DNA of 64,000 nucleotides from Sinorhizobium terangae (GTDB lineage Bacteria; Pseudomonadota; Alphaproteobacteria; Rhizobiales; Rhizobiaceae), in NCBI RefSeq assembly GCF_009601505.1, contig NZ_WITC01000036.1:124001-188000 (forward strand), in the 5' to 3' direction. The translations under genes were made by a program, and so were the position numbers. Below the pieces are notes generated by a model. It saw only the letters and a list, made by a program, of their open reading frames with translations. It was not told the DNA's origin and made no database searches. Below are positions 27,058 to 34,714 of the stretch, in pieces; position 1 is the first letter of the stretch; every line of letters starts with the position of its first letter.

Positions 27058-27220
27058 CGGGCGACGCCCGTCGTCACCAGACGCACGTGCGTCGCGTTAG
27101 ACGCGTTTCGCCAGCCCGGTAGAGCATTCTGCAGTCAGGTGGAATCACCTGACGCCGCACAAATGCGGCAAAAACAAACAGATAGAGCAGCGGCGCGAAC
27201 GCACGTAAACGCATCCCGCT
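27058..27220. repeat. Cluster of palindromes, second intergenic repeat type
   Basis: Four short perfect palindromic stems in a row: GACGGGCG/CGCCCGTC, GACGCACGTGCGTC, GTCAGGTG/CACCTGAC and CCGCA/TGCGG. They are bounded by TAGAGCATTCT and CGCTCTAA. This resembles another rhizobial intergenic mosaic repeat family. It separates the 63-aa gene from the CsbD gene. Confidence 0.5.
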
Positions 27221-27418
27221 CTAATGGCGTGATGCCCATTCGTCGATCTGGCGCTCCGCCTCGTCCTTGGCAATTCCGTAGCGCGCCTGAATGCGCCCGG
27301 CGAGCTCCTTCCGATTGCCGTTGATGATGTCGAGATCATCCTTGGTAAGCTTTCCCCACTGCACCTGGGCCTTGCCCTTGAATTCTTTCCACCGGCCTTC
27401 GATGATGTCCCAGTTCAT
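27221..27418 (-). CDS. CsbD family stress protein
   Basis: 65 residues with the full CsbD signature: NWDIIEGRWKEFKGKAQVQW, GKLTKDDLDIINGNRKELAG, RIQARYGIAKDEAERQIDEW. CsbD-like proteins are small, acidic-basic, abundant under general stress (sigma-B in Bacillus, EcfG in alphaproteobacteria); the molecular role is not known. GAAAGGAG precedes the ATG. It lies 33 bp downstream of another small gene and probably shares its EcfG promoter at 27801-27826. Confidence 0.93.
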   Translation of the reverse strand: MNWDIIEGRWKEFKGKAQVQWGKLTKDDLDIINGNRKELAGRIQARYGIAKDEAERQIDEWASRH

Positions 27419-27451
27419 GAATGCGCTCCTTTCAATTCTTGATGCGGAAAG

Positions 27452-27772
27452 TCACTCATCGCCAGCCGAAGGACGGGCACGGCCTGCAACCGCATAAGGT
27501 TCTTCATCGGGCGTCACGCTCACTTCAAGCTTGCCCGCTGGTGTGATCGCCCATTCGATCACCGCACTTTCGACGATGAGCGCAGGATCAACCTCGGCGC
27601 ACTTGCCGTATGCCGACTTGAAAACCTTGCCCACTTCCCCCATCGCGGGAGGAAGCAAGGCCTGGCATTCCTCCATGGTTTCGAAGGCAACGACCGGCGA
27701 CGGCACCTCCCGGCACGCTGTCGTATTCTGCATGCAACCGACAAGAACCATGATGGCGGCAACATGTTCCAT
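27452..27772 (-). CDS. Small hypothetical protein, Cys-containing, probably exported
   Basis: 106 residues. The N-terminus (MEHVAAIMVLVGCMQNTTAC) is weakly hydrophobic and may be a short signal or lipoprotein-like leader (LVGC). Four cysteines in total, with VAFETMEECQALLPPAM and SAYGKCAEVDPALIVESAVI in the body. No family assigned; such Cys-containing periplasmic proteins are frequent in rhizobia. AAGGAG lies eight bases before the ATG and a GGAAC-N17-CGTT promoter 29 bp upstream. Co-transcribed with csbD-like gene. Confidence 0.78.
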   Translation of the reverse strand: MEHVAAIMVLVGCMQNTTACREVPSPVVAFETMEECQALLPPAMGEVGKVFKSAYGKCAEVDPALIVESAVIEWAITPAGKLEVSVTPDEEPYAVAGRARPSAGDE

Positions 27773-27800
27773 TTTCCGCGCTCCTTCGACACGCAGAACA

Positions 27801-27826
27801 AACGGCGGAGGCCCCTAGGCGGTTCC
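27801..27826 (-). promoter_or_regulatory. RpoE2/EcfG-type promoter of the small-protein/CsbD operon
   Basis: On the minus strand GGAAC-N17-CGTT; the -10 element is 29 bp upstream of the ATG at 27772. Exact consensus match. Confidence 0.78.
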
Positions 27827-27907
27827 ATGGCTGGGCCATCGCCTTCCGCCGACCGGCATCAATCTTGAGCGCAGAGCAACCATCACGCGCGTTGGCGGTG
27901 CATAGGC

Positions 27908-27933
27908 GGAACAAAAAGGCGGCAATCAGCGTT
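27908..27933 (+). promoter_or_regulatory. RpoE2/EcfG-type promoter upstream of a 33-aa ORF and a lipoprotein gene
   Basis: GGAAC-N17-CGTT on the plus strand, divergent from 27801-27826. Predicted transcription start near 27941. Downstream genes on this strand are the 33-codon ORF at 27986 and the lipoprotein at 28171. Confidence 0.7.
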
Positions 27934-27985
27934 TGCGCAACAACTAACGAGCGTCGTGGCAGTGGCGATATTTTAGGAGATACGA

Positions 27986-28087
27986 ATGAGAGGGCCGACA
28001 GTGATTGGTGTGACCAGCCCCAAGACGGCCGAAACGCCCGGTGATCGCCGGCATCCCGAGAGGTTGGGACGAGAGCCCTTCTCATGA
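27986..28087 (+). CDS. Candidate 33-aa small protein
   Basis: ATG at 27986 has GGAG eight bases upstream (TTAGGAGATACG). It encodes 33 residues (MRGPTVIGVTSPKTAETPGD then RRHPERLGREPFS), hydrophilic, without a known motif. Support comes only from the good ribosome site and the EcfG promoter 53 bp upstream of the ATG. It could instead be a leader of the lipoprotein transcript. Confidence 0.4.
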   Translation: MRGPTVIGVTSPKTAETPGDRRHPERLGREPFS

Positions 28088-28170
28088 CATCTTAAAGGCT
28101 GTGTCCGGTCGCACGACACGGCTTGCTTCATCCCGCAGTTCAGCAACCAAACCTCGGATAGGAACGCATC

Positions 28171-28419
28171 ATGAAGAAGATACTTCTCGTCGCCAGCCTG
28201 ATCCTTCCCCTTGCAGCCTGCACGGCAACGGAAAGGGGCGCCGGCATCGGTGCCGCATCTGGCGCGATCATCGGCGGGGCAGCCACTGGAAATGTTCGCG
28301 GAGCAGCCGTTGGCGCCGGCATCGGTGGTGTGGCCGGCGCCCTTATCGGTCGTGCGAACGAGCCCGGCTATTGTTACTATCGCGACCAATACGGCCGCCG
28401 CTACACTGCGCGTTGCTGA
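28171..28419 (+). CDS. Glycine-zipper lipoprotein
   Basis: 82 residues: lipoprotein signal KKILLVASLILPLAAC with lipobox LAAC (Cys 17), then a glycine-zipper domain (GAGIGAASGAIIGGAATGNV and GAAVGAGIGGVAGALIGRAN) and a short Tyr/Cys-rich end (GYCYYRDQYGRRYTARC). Related to the SlyB/Omp10-like small outer-membrane lipoproteins. AGGA is eight bases before ATG. The upstream EcfG-type promoter suggests stress control of the envelope. Confidence 0.88.
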   Translation: MKKILLVASLILPLAACTATERGAGIGAASGAIIGGAATGNVRGAAVGAGIGGVAGALIGRANEPGYCYYRDQYGRRYTARC

Positions 28420-28452
28420 TCGGGATAGCCAGCGCGAAACCCGGCCGGCTGC

Positions 28453-28550
28453 CGCATGATCCGTTAAATCGGAATCGATTCAAGGTAAGATCATGCAGCA
28501 ATTCGGAGTGCTACAGCGACCTTGCGCGTCCGATTGGACGCGCAGCGCTG
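28453..28550. repeat. RIME-like repeat, inverted orientation
   Basis: GCATGATCCGTTAAATCGG...CGATTCAAGGTAAGATCATGC, then CAATTCGGAGTGCTACAGCG and GCGCGTCCGATTGGACGCGC. Both palindromes present. Lies between the lipoprotein and the anti-sigma factor gene. Confidence 0.8.
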
Positions 28551-28650
28551 GAGTCATGCCGCCGAGTTGGCACGCAATTGGCACGCACGCTCCCTGCAAG
28601 CTCGCGCCTATCTGACGTTCCCGTGCGAAGCCCTCAATCGAACGGCGGGA

Positions 28651-28890
28651 TCAGCGCCGTGACTGCGCGCTCTCGGCCGCGTCAAGCCGCTCAAGCAAAT
28701 CAATAAACTGCCGCGGAATTGGTTCGTTTTCCAAGGCTTGGTAAAGCGCCTTCAATTTCGATGCGATCTGTGCGCTCGGATCGTTCATCGAGGCAGCGCC
28801 CGGCGCCTTGCGCCGTCCGGAAGGCCCGTTCATTTTCCGCTTCCGCGCGCCGAAGGCCGTATCCCCCTGTTCCGGCCATTCCTGTCCCAT
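28651..28890 (-). CDS. rsiA2: NepR-family anti-sigma factor (RsiA2-like)
   Basis: 79 residues with the NepR core near the C-terminus: IASKLKALYQALENEPIPRQ followed by FIDLLERLDAAE. NepR proteins sequester the EcfG/RpoE2 sigma factor until phosphorylated PhyR captures them. The N-terminal 35 residues are basic and variable. ATG 28890 is used; ATG 28833 and 28788 are in-frame alternatives that keep the core intact. It diverges from a PhyR-type gene. In S. meliloti the second pair, RsiA2/RsiB2, has this arrangement away from rpoE2; no sigma-factor gene lies in this window, which fits the second pair. Confidence 0.85.
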   Translation of the reverse strand: MGQEWPEQGDTAFGARKRKMNGPSGRRKAPGAASMNDPSAQIASKLKALYQALENEPIPRQFIDLLERLDAAESAQSRR

Positions 28891-29021
28891 ATGCCCGTCA
28901 TCTGTCTACTCTAGGCTTTCCATTATCCGAAAGACGTGCTCAAAACATTGACGTATCCTGCTGCACGCCCATTGTCCGCAAGACCGGGACCATACCGGCA
29001 CAATAGTTTAGGAAACCCTAA

Positions 29022-29819
29022 ATGTCACTTTCGACCAGGATTGCGCCACATCTTCCCTATCTGCGACGCTATGCCCGCGCCGTCACGGGCTCGCAAGCCG
29101 CAGGAGACGCCTATGTTGCCGCCGTGCTCGAGGCGCTGATCGAGGACGTCAGCCTGTTTCCGACCGCCTCCGACGACCGAATCGCTCTCTACAAGCTGTT
29201 CTGCAGCCTGTTCGACAGGCTCGAAATCGATCGCACGCAATTGACATCACCCTTCGCCTGGGAGCGCCAGGCCGCAGCCAATCTGTCGCTGATCGCACCG
29301 GCACCGCGCCAGGCATTCCTGCTGATCGCGGTCGAAGGCTTTTCCACGAGCGAGGCGGCCGAAATCATGAACCTTGACCCGGGCGCCTTGACCACTCTGC
29401 TCGCCGGGGCGTCACAGGACATTTCCCGTCAGGTGGCGACCGAGGTCATGATTATCGAAGACGAACCGCTGATCGCCATGGATATCGAGGACATGGTGAC
29501 AAGCCTCGGACATCGCGTCACCGGGATTGCTCGAACGTATCGCGAGGCGCTCGAACTCTATCGGACGACTTCGCCGAAAATGGTTCTTGCCGATATCCAG
29601 CTCGCCGACGGCAGTTCGGGTATCGACGCCGTCAACGATATCCTGGCGGAAACCACCGTGCCGGTGATCTTCATTACGGCCTTCCCCGAGCGGCTCCTGA
29701 CAGGCAAGAAGCCTGAGCCGGCTTTTCTGGTAACGAAGCCCTTCAATCCGGAAATGGTGAAGGCGCTGATCAGCCAAGCCCTGTTCTTCGACGAGCAGGC
29801 GCGCACCGGGCGCCCCTAA
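29022..29819 (+). CDS. rsiB2: PhyR-type general stress response regulator (RsiB2-like)
   Basis: 265 residues with the PhyR order: a sigma-like N-terminal domain (residues about 1-135; YLRRYARAVTGSQAAGDAYV in region 2-like, RQAFLLIAVEGFSTSEAAEI in region 4-like) fused to a receiver domain. Receiver residues are E146/D147, phosphoacceptor D191 (VLADIQLADG), T219 and K239 (VTKPF). Phosphorylation exposes the sigma-like part, which binds NepR and frees the EcfG sigma factor. ATG 29022 has AGGA upstream. No GGAAC-type promoter is visible in front of it. Numbered as the second paralogue from context and memory. Confidence 0.92.
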   Translation: MSLSTRIAPHLPYLRRYARAVTGSQAAGDAYVAAVLEALIEDVSLFPTASDDRIALYKLFCSLFDRLEIDRTQLTSPFAWERQAAANLSLIAPAPRQAFLLIAVEGFSTSEAAEIMNLDPGALTTLLAGASQDISRQVATEVMIIEDEPLIAMDIEDMVTSLGHRVTGIARTYREALELYRTTSPKMVLADIQLADGSSGIDAVNDILAETTVPVIFITAFPERLLTGKKPEPAFLVTKPFNPEMVKALISQALFFDEQARTGRP

Positions 29820-29820
29820 G

Positions 29821-29928
29821 CCACTGCATGCTTGCTTAAATCGCAGCCGATTCAAGGGTAAAGGCATGCGGCAATTCAAAGTGCCACAGCGAGCTTTGCG
29901 CGTCTGAAAGACGCGCGGTGCCGTAGCG
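29821..29928. repeat. RIME-like repeat, inverted orientation
   Basis: CTGCATGCTTGCTTAAATCG...CGATTCAAGGGTAAAGGCATG, then GCAATTCAAAGTGCCACAGC and GCGCGTCTGAAAGACGCGCG. Both palindromes recognisable. Directly follows the rsiB2 stop. Confidence 0.8.
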
Positions 29929-29964
29929 GCCCGCGCCGCCAGCTACCCGGTATCGGATCCGACC

Positions 29965-31083
29965 TCACTCCGGCAACTGCCGCTCGGCAGGCGGTTCGCG
30001 CACCTGCTCGAAAACGGTCATGGCGATAAGTGACAGGGGTAGCGCCAGAAGCGCGCCAACGGCGCCCCACATCCAGGTCCAGAAAATGATCGCGATGAAA
30101 ATCAGGAATGGATTGACCGCGAAGCGGTGCCCCACGACCGCTGGGACGACGAGATTTTCCATGAGCAGATGCACGACGAAGAAGGCAACAGCGGGCGCAA
30201 TCCCGAGCAGCAGCGCGTCGTGCGTCATCAATCCGCCGACGAGAAGCGACAGCGTCATGAAAGTCACACCCAGATAGGGGATGAAACTCGAGACGAAGGC
30301 AAACAACCCCCACAGCGGCGCCATGGTCAACCCGCCGACAAACGCGATCACCATCGTCATCACGCCGAGCACCAGATAGATGAGGCTCGCAGTCGAAAAA
30401 TACTGGGCGAGGGCATCCTCGGTTGCGTTCATGATCCGGATCGCGTTCAAGCGACGATCCCTGCTGGCAAAGGCAAGGATAATGCTGTTGCGCAGTTGTA
30501 GGCGGCCGAGAAGGAAAAGCACAAGGGCTGCCAGAAAGATCAGTGTCTGGATGAGTGCCGGCGTCAAGCCTGCTGCAACGGTTCCAAGCATGGGGCCGGC
30601 GTTCTTTACGAGCGCGTCGGCAAGTGCATTCGGGTCGGCATTGCGTATCAGTGCCATTCTCAACCAGGTGAACCGCTCGATGAACGGCAATATCCGATCC
30701 ACGACGCCCTCGGCCAGCCGGGGTGCCTCACGCGCGATGTCGGTGATGGGGCCGAGAAGTGCATTCACCAGCGAAGACAGCCCGAGCACGAAGACAAGCG
30801 CCAGCAAAAGGCCGCCGAAGATCGGCGGCAGGCCGAATCTCTCCAATTCGTCGGCCGCCCTGCCAAGCACGATGCCAACGATAATCGCCAGCGTGATCGG
30901 CATGAGGATTGCTTCCATGGAATAGACGGCCGCCGAGCAGGCGATGACGAAGAGGCCCACCGTGCTTAGCGCGACCAAAGCCTCAATCCCGTTGCGCTTT
31001 CGCACGACGACCGTCGGCGATTCGGCCAGGGCGATATTCTTGCCCACGCTGCGTTCCGGTTTGCGGTCAGTCGTAATTTGCAT
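29965..31083 (-). CDS. AI-2E/PerM family permease
   Basis: 372 residues from ATG 31083 (AAGGATG upstream) with seven to eight hydrophobic helices of the AI-2E family (PF01594): ILMPITLAIIVGIVLGRAAD, GGLLLALVFVLGLSSLVNAL, LWGLFAFVSSFIPYLGVTFM, and FWTWMWGAVGALLALPLSLI. These are exporters or sodium/proton-coupled permeases with varied substrates. It follows a 56-aa membrane protein gene by 84 bp, and that gene has an EcfG promoter, so stress induction is likely. Confidence 0.9.
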   Translation of the reverse strand: MQITTDRKPERSVGKNIALAESPTVVVRKRNGIEALVALSTVGLFVIACSAAVYSMEAILMPITLAIIVGIVLGRAADELERFGLPPIFGGLLLALVFVLGLSSLVNALLGPITDIAREAPRLAEGVVDRILPFIERFTWLRMALIRNADPNALADALVKNAGPMLGTVAAGLTPALIQTLIFLAALVLFLLGRLQLRNSIILAFASRDRRLNAIRIMNATEDALAQYFSTASLIYLVLGVMTMVIAFVGGLTMAPLWGLFAFVSSFIPYLGVTFMTLSLLVGGLMTHDALLLGIAPAVAFFVVHLLMENLVVPAVVGHRFAVNPFLIFIAIIFWTWMWGAVGALLALPLSLIAMTVFEQVREPPAERQLPE

Positions 31084-31167
31084 CGCATCCTTCTTTTCAG
31101 ACTGCAATCCGGAACATTCCGCCCCCGCTCCCGCACCCGACACATTCGCATTTCACAAAGGCGTCGC

Positions 31168-31338
31168 TCAGCGTTGTCCGGGTGGGAATAGATGGAGCGT
31201 CAGGGAGAGCAGGCCCAACCCCAGAACGATTATCAGCAGCATGCGCGCCACTTCATCCGTTGTCTGCGGGAGGAGGCCGAAACCGATTACGATCCCTGCG
31301 AGCGCCAGCACGAAAAAGCGGGGCAGCCAGTAGAGCAT
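31168..31338 (-). CDS. 56-aa two-helix membrane protein
   Basis: 56 residues: two transmembrane helices (YWLPRFFVLALAGIVIGFGL and ARMLLIIVLGLGLLSLTLHL) separated by PQTTDE. Layout similar to the DUF1328 protein at 26468, but sequence differs; I do not assign a family. GGAAGGAAATGACC precedes the ATG. A GGAAC-N16-CGTT promoter lies 33 bp upstream. First gene of a probable two-gene unit with the AI-2E permease. Confidence 0.78.
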   Translation of the reverse strand: MLYWLPRFFVLALAGIVIGFGLLPQTTDEVARMLLIIVLGLGLLSLTLHLFPPGQR

Positions 31339-31370
31339 TGGTCATTTCCTTCCGTTAGGAATGACCGATA

Positions 31371-31395
31371 AACGCCCGAGCGAGTGCTTGGTTCC
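31371..31395 (-). promoter_or_regulatory. RpoE2/EcfG-type promoter upstream of the 56-aa/AI-2E genes
   Basis: On the minus strand GGAAC-N16-CGTT, the -10 element 33 bp before the ATG at 31338. The -35 element touches the edge of a RIME-like repeat. Confidence 0.75.
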
Positions 31396-31490
31396 TACTA
31401 CAGGTTCCCTTAAATCGTCGCCGATTCAGGGATAAAACATGTAAAAATTCAAAGTGCTACAGTGTCCTTTGCGCCCGATAGGACGCGCGC
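31396..31490. repeat. RIME-like repeat, inverted orientation
   Basis: CCTTAAATCGTCGCCGATTC, AGGGATAAAACATGTAAAAA, TTCAAAGTGCTACAGTGTCC then GCGCCCGATAGGACGCGCGC. It adjoins the stress promoter at 31371-31395. Confidence 0.75.
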
Positions 31491-31583
31491 CCCCGTAAGG
31501 CGGTAAGTCCGCCCGGCCGAAGCGAAACGCCGCCGTGCACAAGGCACGACGGCGCGCATTCATTCAGCCGAAAAAGGAAGGAC

Positions 31584-31928
31584 TTACGCGGCAGCAGTGA
31601 CAATGACTTCGACGAGGTATTCCGGTGTTGCGAGCTTGGCTTCGCCTGTCGCACGGGCGGGCGTATGGCCCTGCGGCACCCAGGCGTCCCAAACGGAATT
31701 CATCTTGGCGAAGTCGGCCATGTCCGCGAGCCAGATCGTTGCCGACAGGATGCGCGTCTTGTCCGTGCCTGCGAGGGCGAGAAGACGATCGACTTCGGCG
31801 AGCGCCTGCTTCGTCTGGGTGACGACGTCGTCACCGGCGTTGCCGACCTGGCCGGCCAGGTAAACCGTGTTGTTATAGACCACGGCCTGGCTCATACGCG
31901 GGCCGGTTTCAAAGCGCTTGATTTCCAT
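31584..31928 (-). CDS. RidA family enamine/imine deaminase
   Basis: 114 residues of the RidA/YjgF/UK114 family, which hydrolyses reactive enamine/imine intermediates such as 2-aminoacrylate. Family landmarks: VYLAGQVGNAGDDVVTQTKQ, ALAEVDRLLALAGTDKTRIL, and HTPARATGEAKLATPEYLVE with the substrate-binding Arg in ARATGEAKLA. ATG 31928 has AGGA at good spacing; two upstream ATGs (31937, 31934) overlap that site. It is close in size and sequence to the RidA-type gene next to dpp in relatives. Confidence 0.93.
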   Translation of the reverse strand: MEIKRFETGPRMSQAVVYNNTVYLAGQVGNAGDDVVTQTKQALAEVDRLLALAGTDKTRILSATIWLADMADFAKMNSVWDAWVPQGHTPARATGEAKLATPEYLVEVIVTAAA

Positions 31929-32118
31929 TGTCATCATCCTGAAGTTTGGGCCGGCGCTCTTCCGGCCGGCCGATAGCGTCCGCCCGCCGCCTGAAGGCGA
32001 GTCGGTGGCGGCGCAGAAGCTCTACACCAAAGGCAGATCGAGGCCAAGGAGCCGCCCTTGTCCCCCACATCGAATATCCCTGATCGAACGGCAGATTCCG
32101 TCCTGACCCGAGCAGGCT

Positions 32119-32943
32119 TCAAGCCGCTTTCTTTGCAAGACGCGCCTTGATGCTGGCAATGTCTGCGCGCGGTGTGGCGGCAAACAGGGTCTTGGTATAG
32201 CTGTGCTTGGGATCCGCGAAGACCTCGTCGCGGCCGCCGTATTCCACCGCTTCGCCGTAATACATCACCATCACGTCGTCGGCGATGTAGCGCACCACCG
32301 AGAGATCATGGCTGATGAAGACATAGGTTAAGTGGAACTCGTCCTGCAGGTCCGCGAGCAGGTTGAGCACCTGCGCCTGAACCGACAGATCGAGCGCGGA
32401 GACCGGCTCATCCAACACGAGCAGGCTGGGATTGAGCATCAAGGCGCGCGCAATGGCGATGCGCTGGCGCTGGCCGCCCGAGAACATGTGCGGATAGCGA
32501 TTATAGTGTTTCTCGTCGAGACCCACTTTTTTCAGCATCGTCATGGCACGGTCACGGCGCTCGTCGGCCGGCGCCTTGGTGTTGATGACGAGCGGCTCCG
32601 CCAGGATGTCGCCGATCTTCTGGCGAGGATTGAGCGAGCCATAAGGATTCTGGAAAACGATCTGCACCTTGCGGCGCATTTCCGATGTCAGGCCGTCTCT
32701 CGCGATGTCGACCTTCTTTCCGTCGATCAGCAACTCGCCCGATGTCGCGGGATCGATCAGCGTGATGATGCGGCCAAGCGTTGACTTTCCGCAGCCGCTT
32801 TCGCCAACGATCGCCAGCGTCTTTCCCTCGTCCACGGTGAAGCTTACGCCTTTAAGCGCATGGACAGTGCGCGCCTTACGCAGCAGGTTGCCGGGAATGT
32901 GATAGTCGCGCACCAGGTTGCGGGCTTCGAGAACATGGGTCAT
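32119..32943 (-). CDS. dppF: Dipeptide ABC transporter ATP-binding protein DppF
   Basis: 274-residue ATPase of the Opp/Dpp type. Walker A GESGCGKST, Q-loop FQNPYGSLNPRQ, signature SGGQRQRIAIARAL, Walker B LLVLDEPVSALD and switch His in ISHDLSV are intact, and a C-terminal oligopeptide-type tail (DPKHSYTKTLFAATP) is present. Last gene of dppABCDF. Its start overlaps the dppD stop by 4 bp (ATGA), giving coupled translation. Confidence 0.95.
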   Translation of the reverse strand: MTHVLEARNLVRDYHIPGNLLRKARTVHALKGVSFTVDEGKTLAIVGESGCGKSTLGRIITLIDPATSGELLIDGKKVDIARDGLTSEMRRKVQIVFQNPYGSLNPRQKIGDILAEPLVINTKAPADERRDRAMTMLKKVGLDEKHYNRYPHMFSGGQRQRIAIARALMLNPSLLVLDEPVSALDLSVQAQVLNLLADLQDEFHLTYVFISHDLSVVRYIADDVMVMYYGEAVEYGGRDEVFADPKHSYTKTLFAATPRADIASIKARLAKKAA

Positions 32944-33794
32944 CGAGTGGCTCCCTCCAGCATCTGCTGGTCGTTGAAGAGTTCGGAGATCGTCGGCAGG
33001 CGGTCGCCCGTCGCGTTCTCCGGCAGGGCAGCAAGAAGCGCGCGCGTGTAGTTGCTCTTCGGCGACTCGAACAGCGACAGCACATCTGCCTCCTCGATCT
33101 TGCGACCCTTGTATTGAACGACGACACGATCCGCCGTTTCCGCCACCACGCCCATGTTGTGGGTGATCATGATGAGGCCCATGCGGTATTCCTGCTGCAG
33201 TCTCATCAGAAGATCGAGGATCTGCTTCTGGATCGTCACGTCGAGAGCGGTCGTCGGCTCATCCGCGATGAGGAGCTTCGGGTTGCAGGCAAGTGCAATC
33301 GCGATCATGACGCGCTGGCACTGTCCGCCCGACATCTGATGCGGAAAATGGCCGAGGCGCTCGGCCGGTTCAGGAATACCGACGGCCTCGAAAAGTTCGA
33401 TCGCGCGCTTGCGTCGCGCCTTGCGGTCGAGCCCCATATGGATGCGCAGCACTTCCTCGATCTGGAAGCCGACCGTGAAGCACGGATTGAGGCTGGCGAT
33501 CGGCTCCTGGAAGATCATGGCGATGTCCTTGCCGACAATCTTGCGACGGTCAGCCGCGGACATCTTCAGAAGGTCCCGTCCATTGAAGGCAAGCTTGTTC
33601 GCCGTCACCTTCGCGGTCCAAGGCAAAAGCCCCATCGCGGCAAGCATCGACACCGACTTGCCTGAGCCCGATTCCCCGACGATCGCCAGGACCTCGCCCT
33701 CATGCACCTTGAGCGAAACGCCGTCGACGGCCCGAAAAGGCCCGGAGGACGTCTGGAATTCAACGACGAGATTTTCAATTTCGAGAAGCGCCAT
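32940..33794 (-). CDS. dppD: Dipeptide ABC transporter ATP-binding protein DppD
   Basis: 284-residue Opp/Dpp ATPase. Walker A GESGSGKS, Q-loop FQEPIASLNPCFTVG, Walker B LLIADEPTTALD, switch His in ITHNMGV. The signature reads SGGQCQRVMIAIAL, with Cys in place of the usual Gln-Arg pattern; related dpp operons often share this, so activity is not in doubt. The C-terminal SPKSNYTRALLAALP part is the peptide-transporter zinc/regulatory tail. Overlaps dppF; separated from dppC by one base. Confidence 0.95.
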   Translation of the reverse strand: MALLEIENLVVEFQTSSGPFRAVDGVSLKVHEGEVLAIVGESGSGKSVSMLAAMGLLPWTAKVTANKLAFNGRDLLKMSAADRRKIVGKDIAMIFQEPIASLNPCFTVGFQIEEVLRIHMGLDRKARRKRAIELFEAVGIPEPAERLGHFPHQMSGGQCQRVMIAIALACNPKLLIADEPTTALDVTIQKQILDLLMRLQQEYRMGLIMITHNMGVVAETADRVVVQYKGRKIEEADVLSLFESPKSNYTRALLAALPENATGDRLPTISELFNDQQMLEGATR

Positions 33795-33795
33795 G

Positions 33796-34704
33796 TCAGG
33801 ACCTCTTCAGCTTGGGGTCGAGAGCATCACGCAGGCCATCGCCCATGAGATTGATTGCGAGAACGGTCGCGAGAATCGCAAGGCCGGGAAGCGTCACGAC
33901 CCACCAGGCACGCAGAATGAATTCGCGCGCTTCAGCAAGCATCGTTCCCCATTCCGGCGTTGGCGGCTGCGCACCCATGCCGAGAAAGCCGAGCGCCGCC
34001 GCATCGAGGATCGCACTCGAAAAGGAGAGCGTCGCCTGAACGATAAGGGGCGCCATGCAGTTCGGCAGGATGGTCTTGAACATCAGCCTCAGGTGGCCCG
34101 CGCCAGCGACCTTGGCCGCCACGACATAGTCCCGGGTCTTCTCCGTCATCACCGCTGCCCTGGTCAGCCGCACGAAATGCGGCTGGAACACCAGCGCGAT
34201 CGCGATCATCGCATTGGTAAGACCGGGACCGAGCACGGCGACCAGAACCAGCGCCAACAGCAGCGACGGAAACGCCAGGATAATGTCCATGATCCGCATG
34301 ATGACAGTATCGACCCATCCCCGGAAATAGCCGGCAATGACGCCGATGAGGATGCCGCCGATCAGCGACAATGTGGTCACGATGACGCCGACGAACAGCG
34401 AAAACCGCGTACCGTAGATCAGGCGGGAGAGCATGTCGCGGCCGACGGCATCGGTTCCGAGAAGGAATGCCGCGCGACCGCCCTCCTCCCAGAACGGCGG
34501 AAGCAGGACGGCTTCGCGGTACTGAATGGTCGGGTCATGCGGCGCAATAAGCGGAGCGCATACGGCAAGCAGTACCAGGAACAGGAAGAAGACCAAACCG
34601 ATGACGGCGCCACGGTTCTCCGAAAAATAGTACCAGAATTCGGCGAGCCTCGCCCGGCGGGACGGATCGGTCGATATGGGGCTTGTTGCGGTAACTTCGG
34701 TCAT
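33796..34704 (-). CDS. dppC: Dipeptide ABC transporter permease DppC
   Basis: 302-residue inner-membrane permease with an N-terminal OppC_N helix (AVIGLVFFLFLVLLAVCAPL) and the binding-protein-dependent transport domain with the EAA loop VVAAKVAGAGHLRLMFKTIL and LNCMAPLIV-like sequence after it. GTDAVGRDMLSRLIYGTRFS is typical of DppC. It sits between dppB (10 bp upstream) and dppD (1 bp downstream). Confidence 0.95.
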   Translation of the reverse strand: MTEVTATSPISTDPSRRARLAEFWYYFSENRGAVIGLVFFLFLVLLAVCAPLIAPHDPTIQYREAVLLPPFWEEGGRAAFLLGTDAVGRDMLSRLIYGTRFSLFVGVIVTTLSLIGGILIGVIAGYFRGWVDTVIMRIMDIILAFPSLLLALVLVAVLGPGLTNAMIAIALVFQPHFVRLTRAAVMTEKTRDYVVAAKVAGAGHLRLMFKTILPNCMAPLIVQATLSFSSAILDAAALGFLGMGAQPPTPEWGTMLAEAREFILRAWWVVTLPGLAILATVLAINLMGDGLRDALDPKLKRS

Positions 34705-34714
34705 ATCGCCCTCC

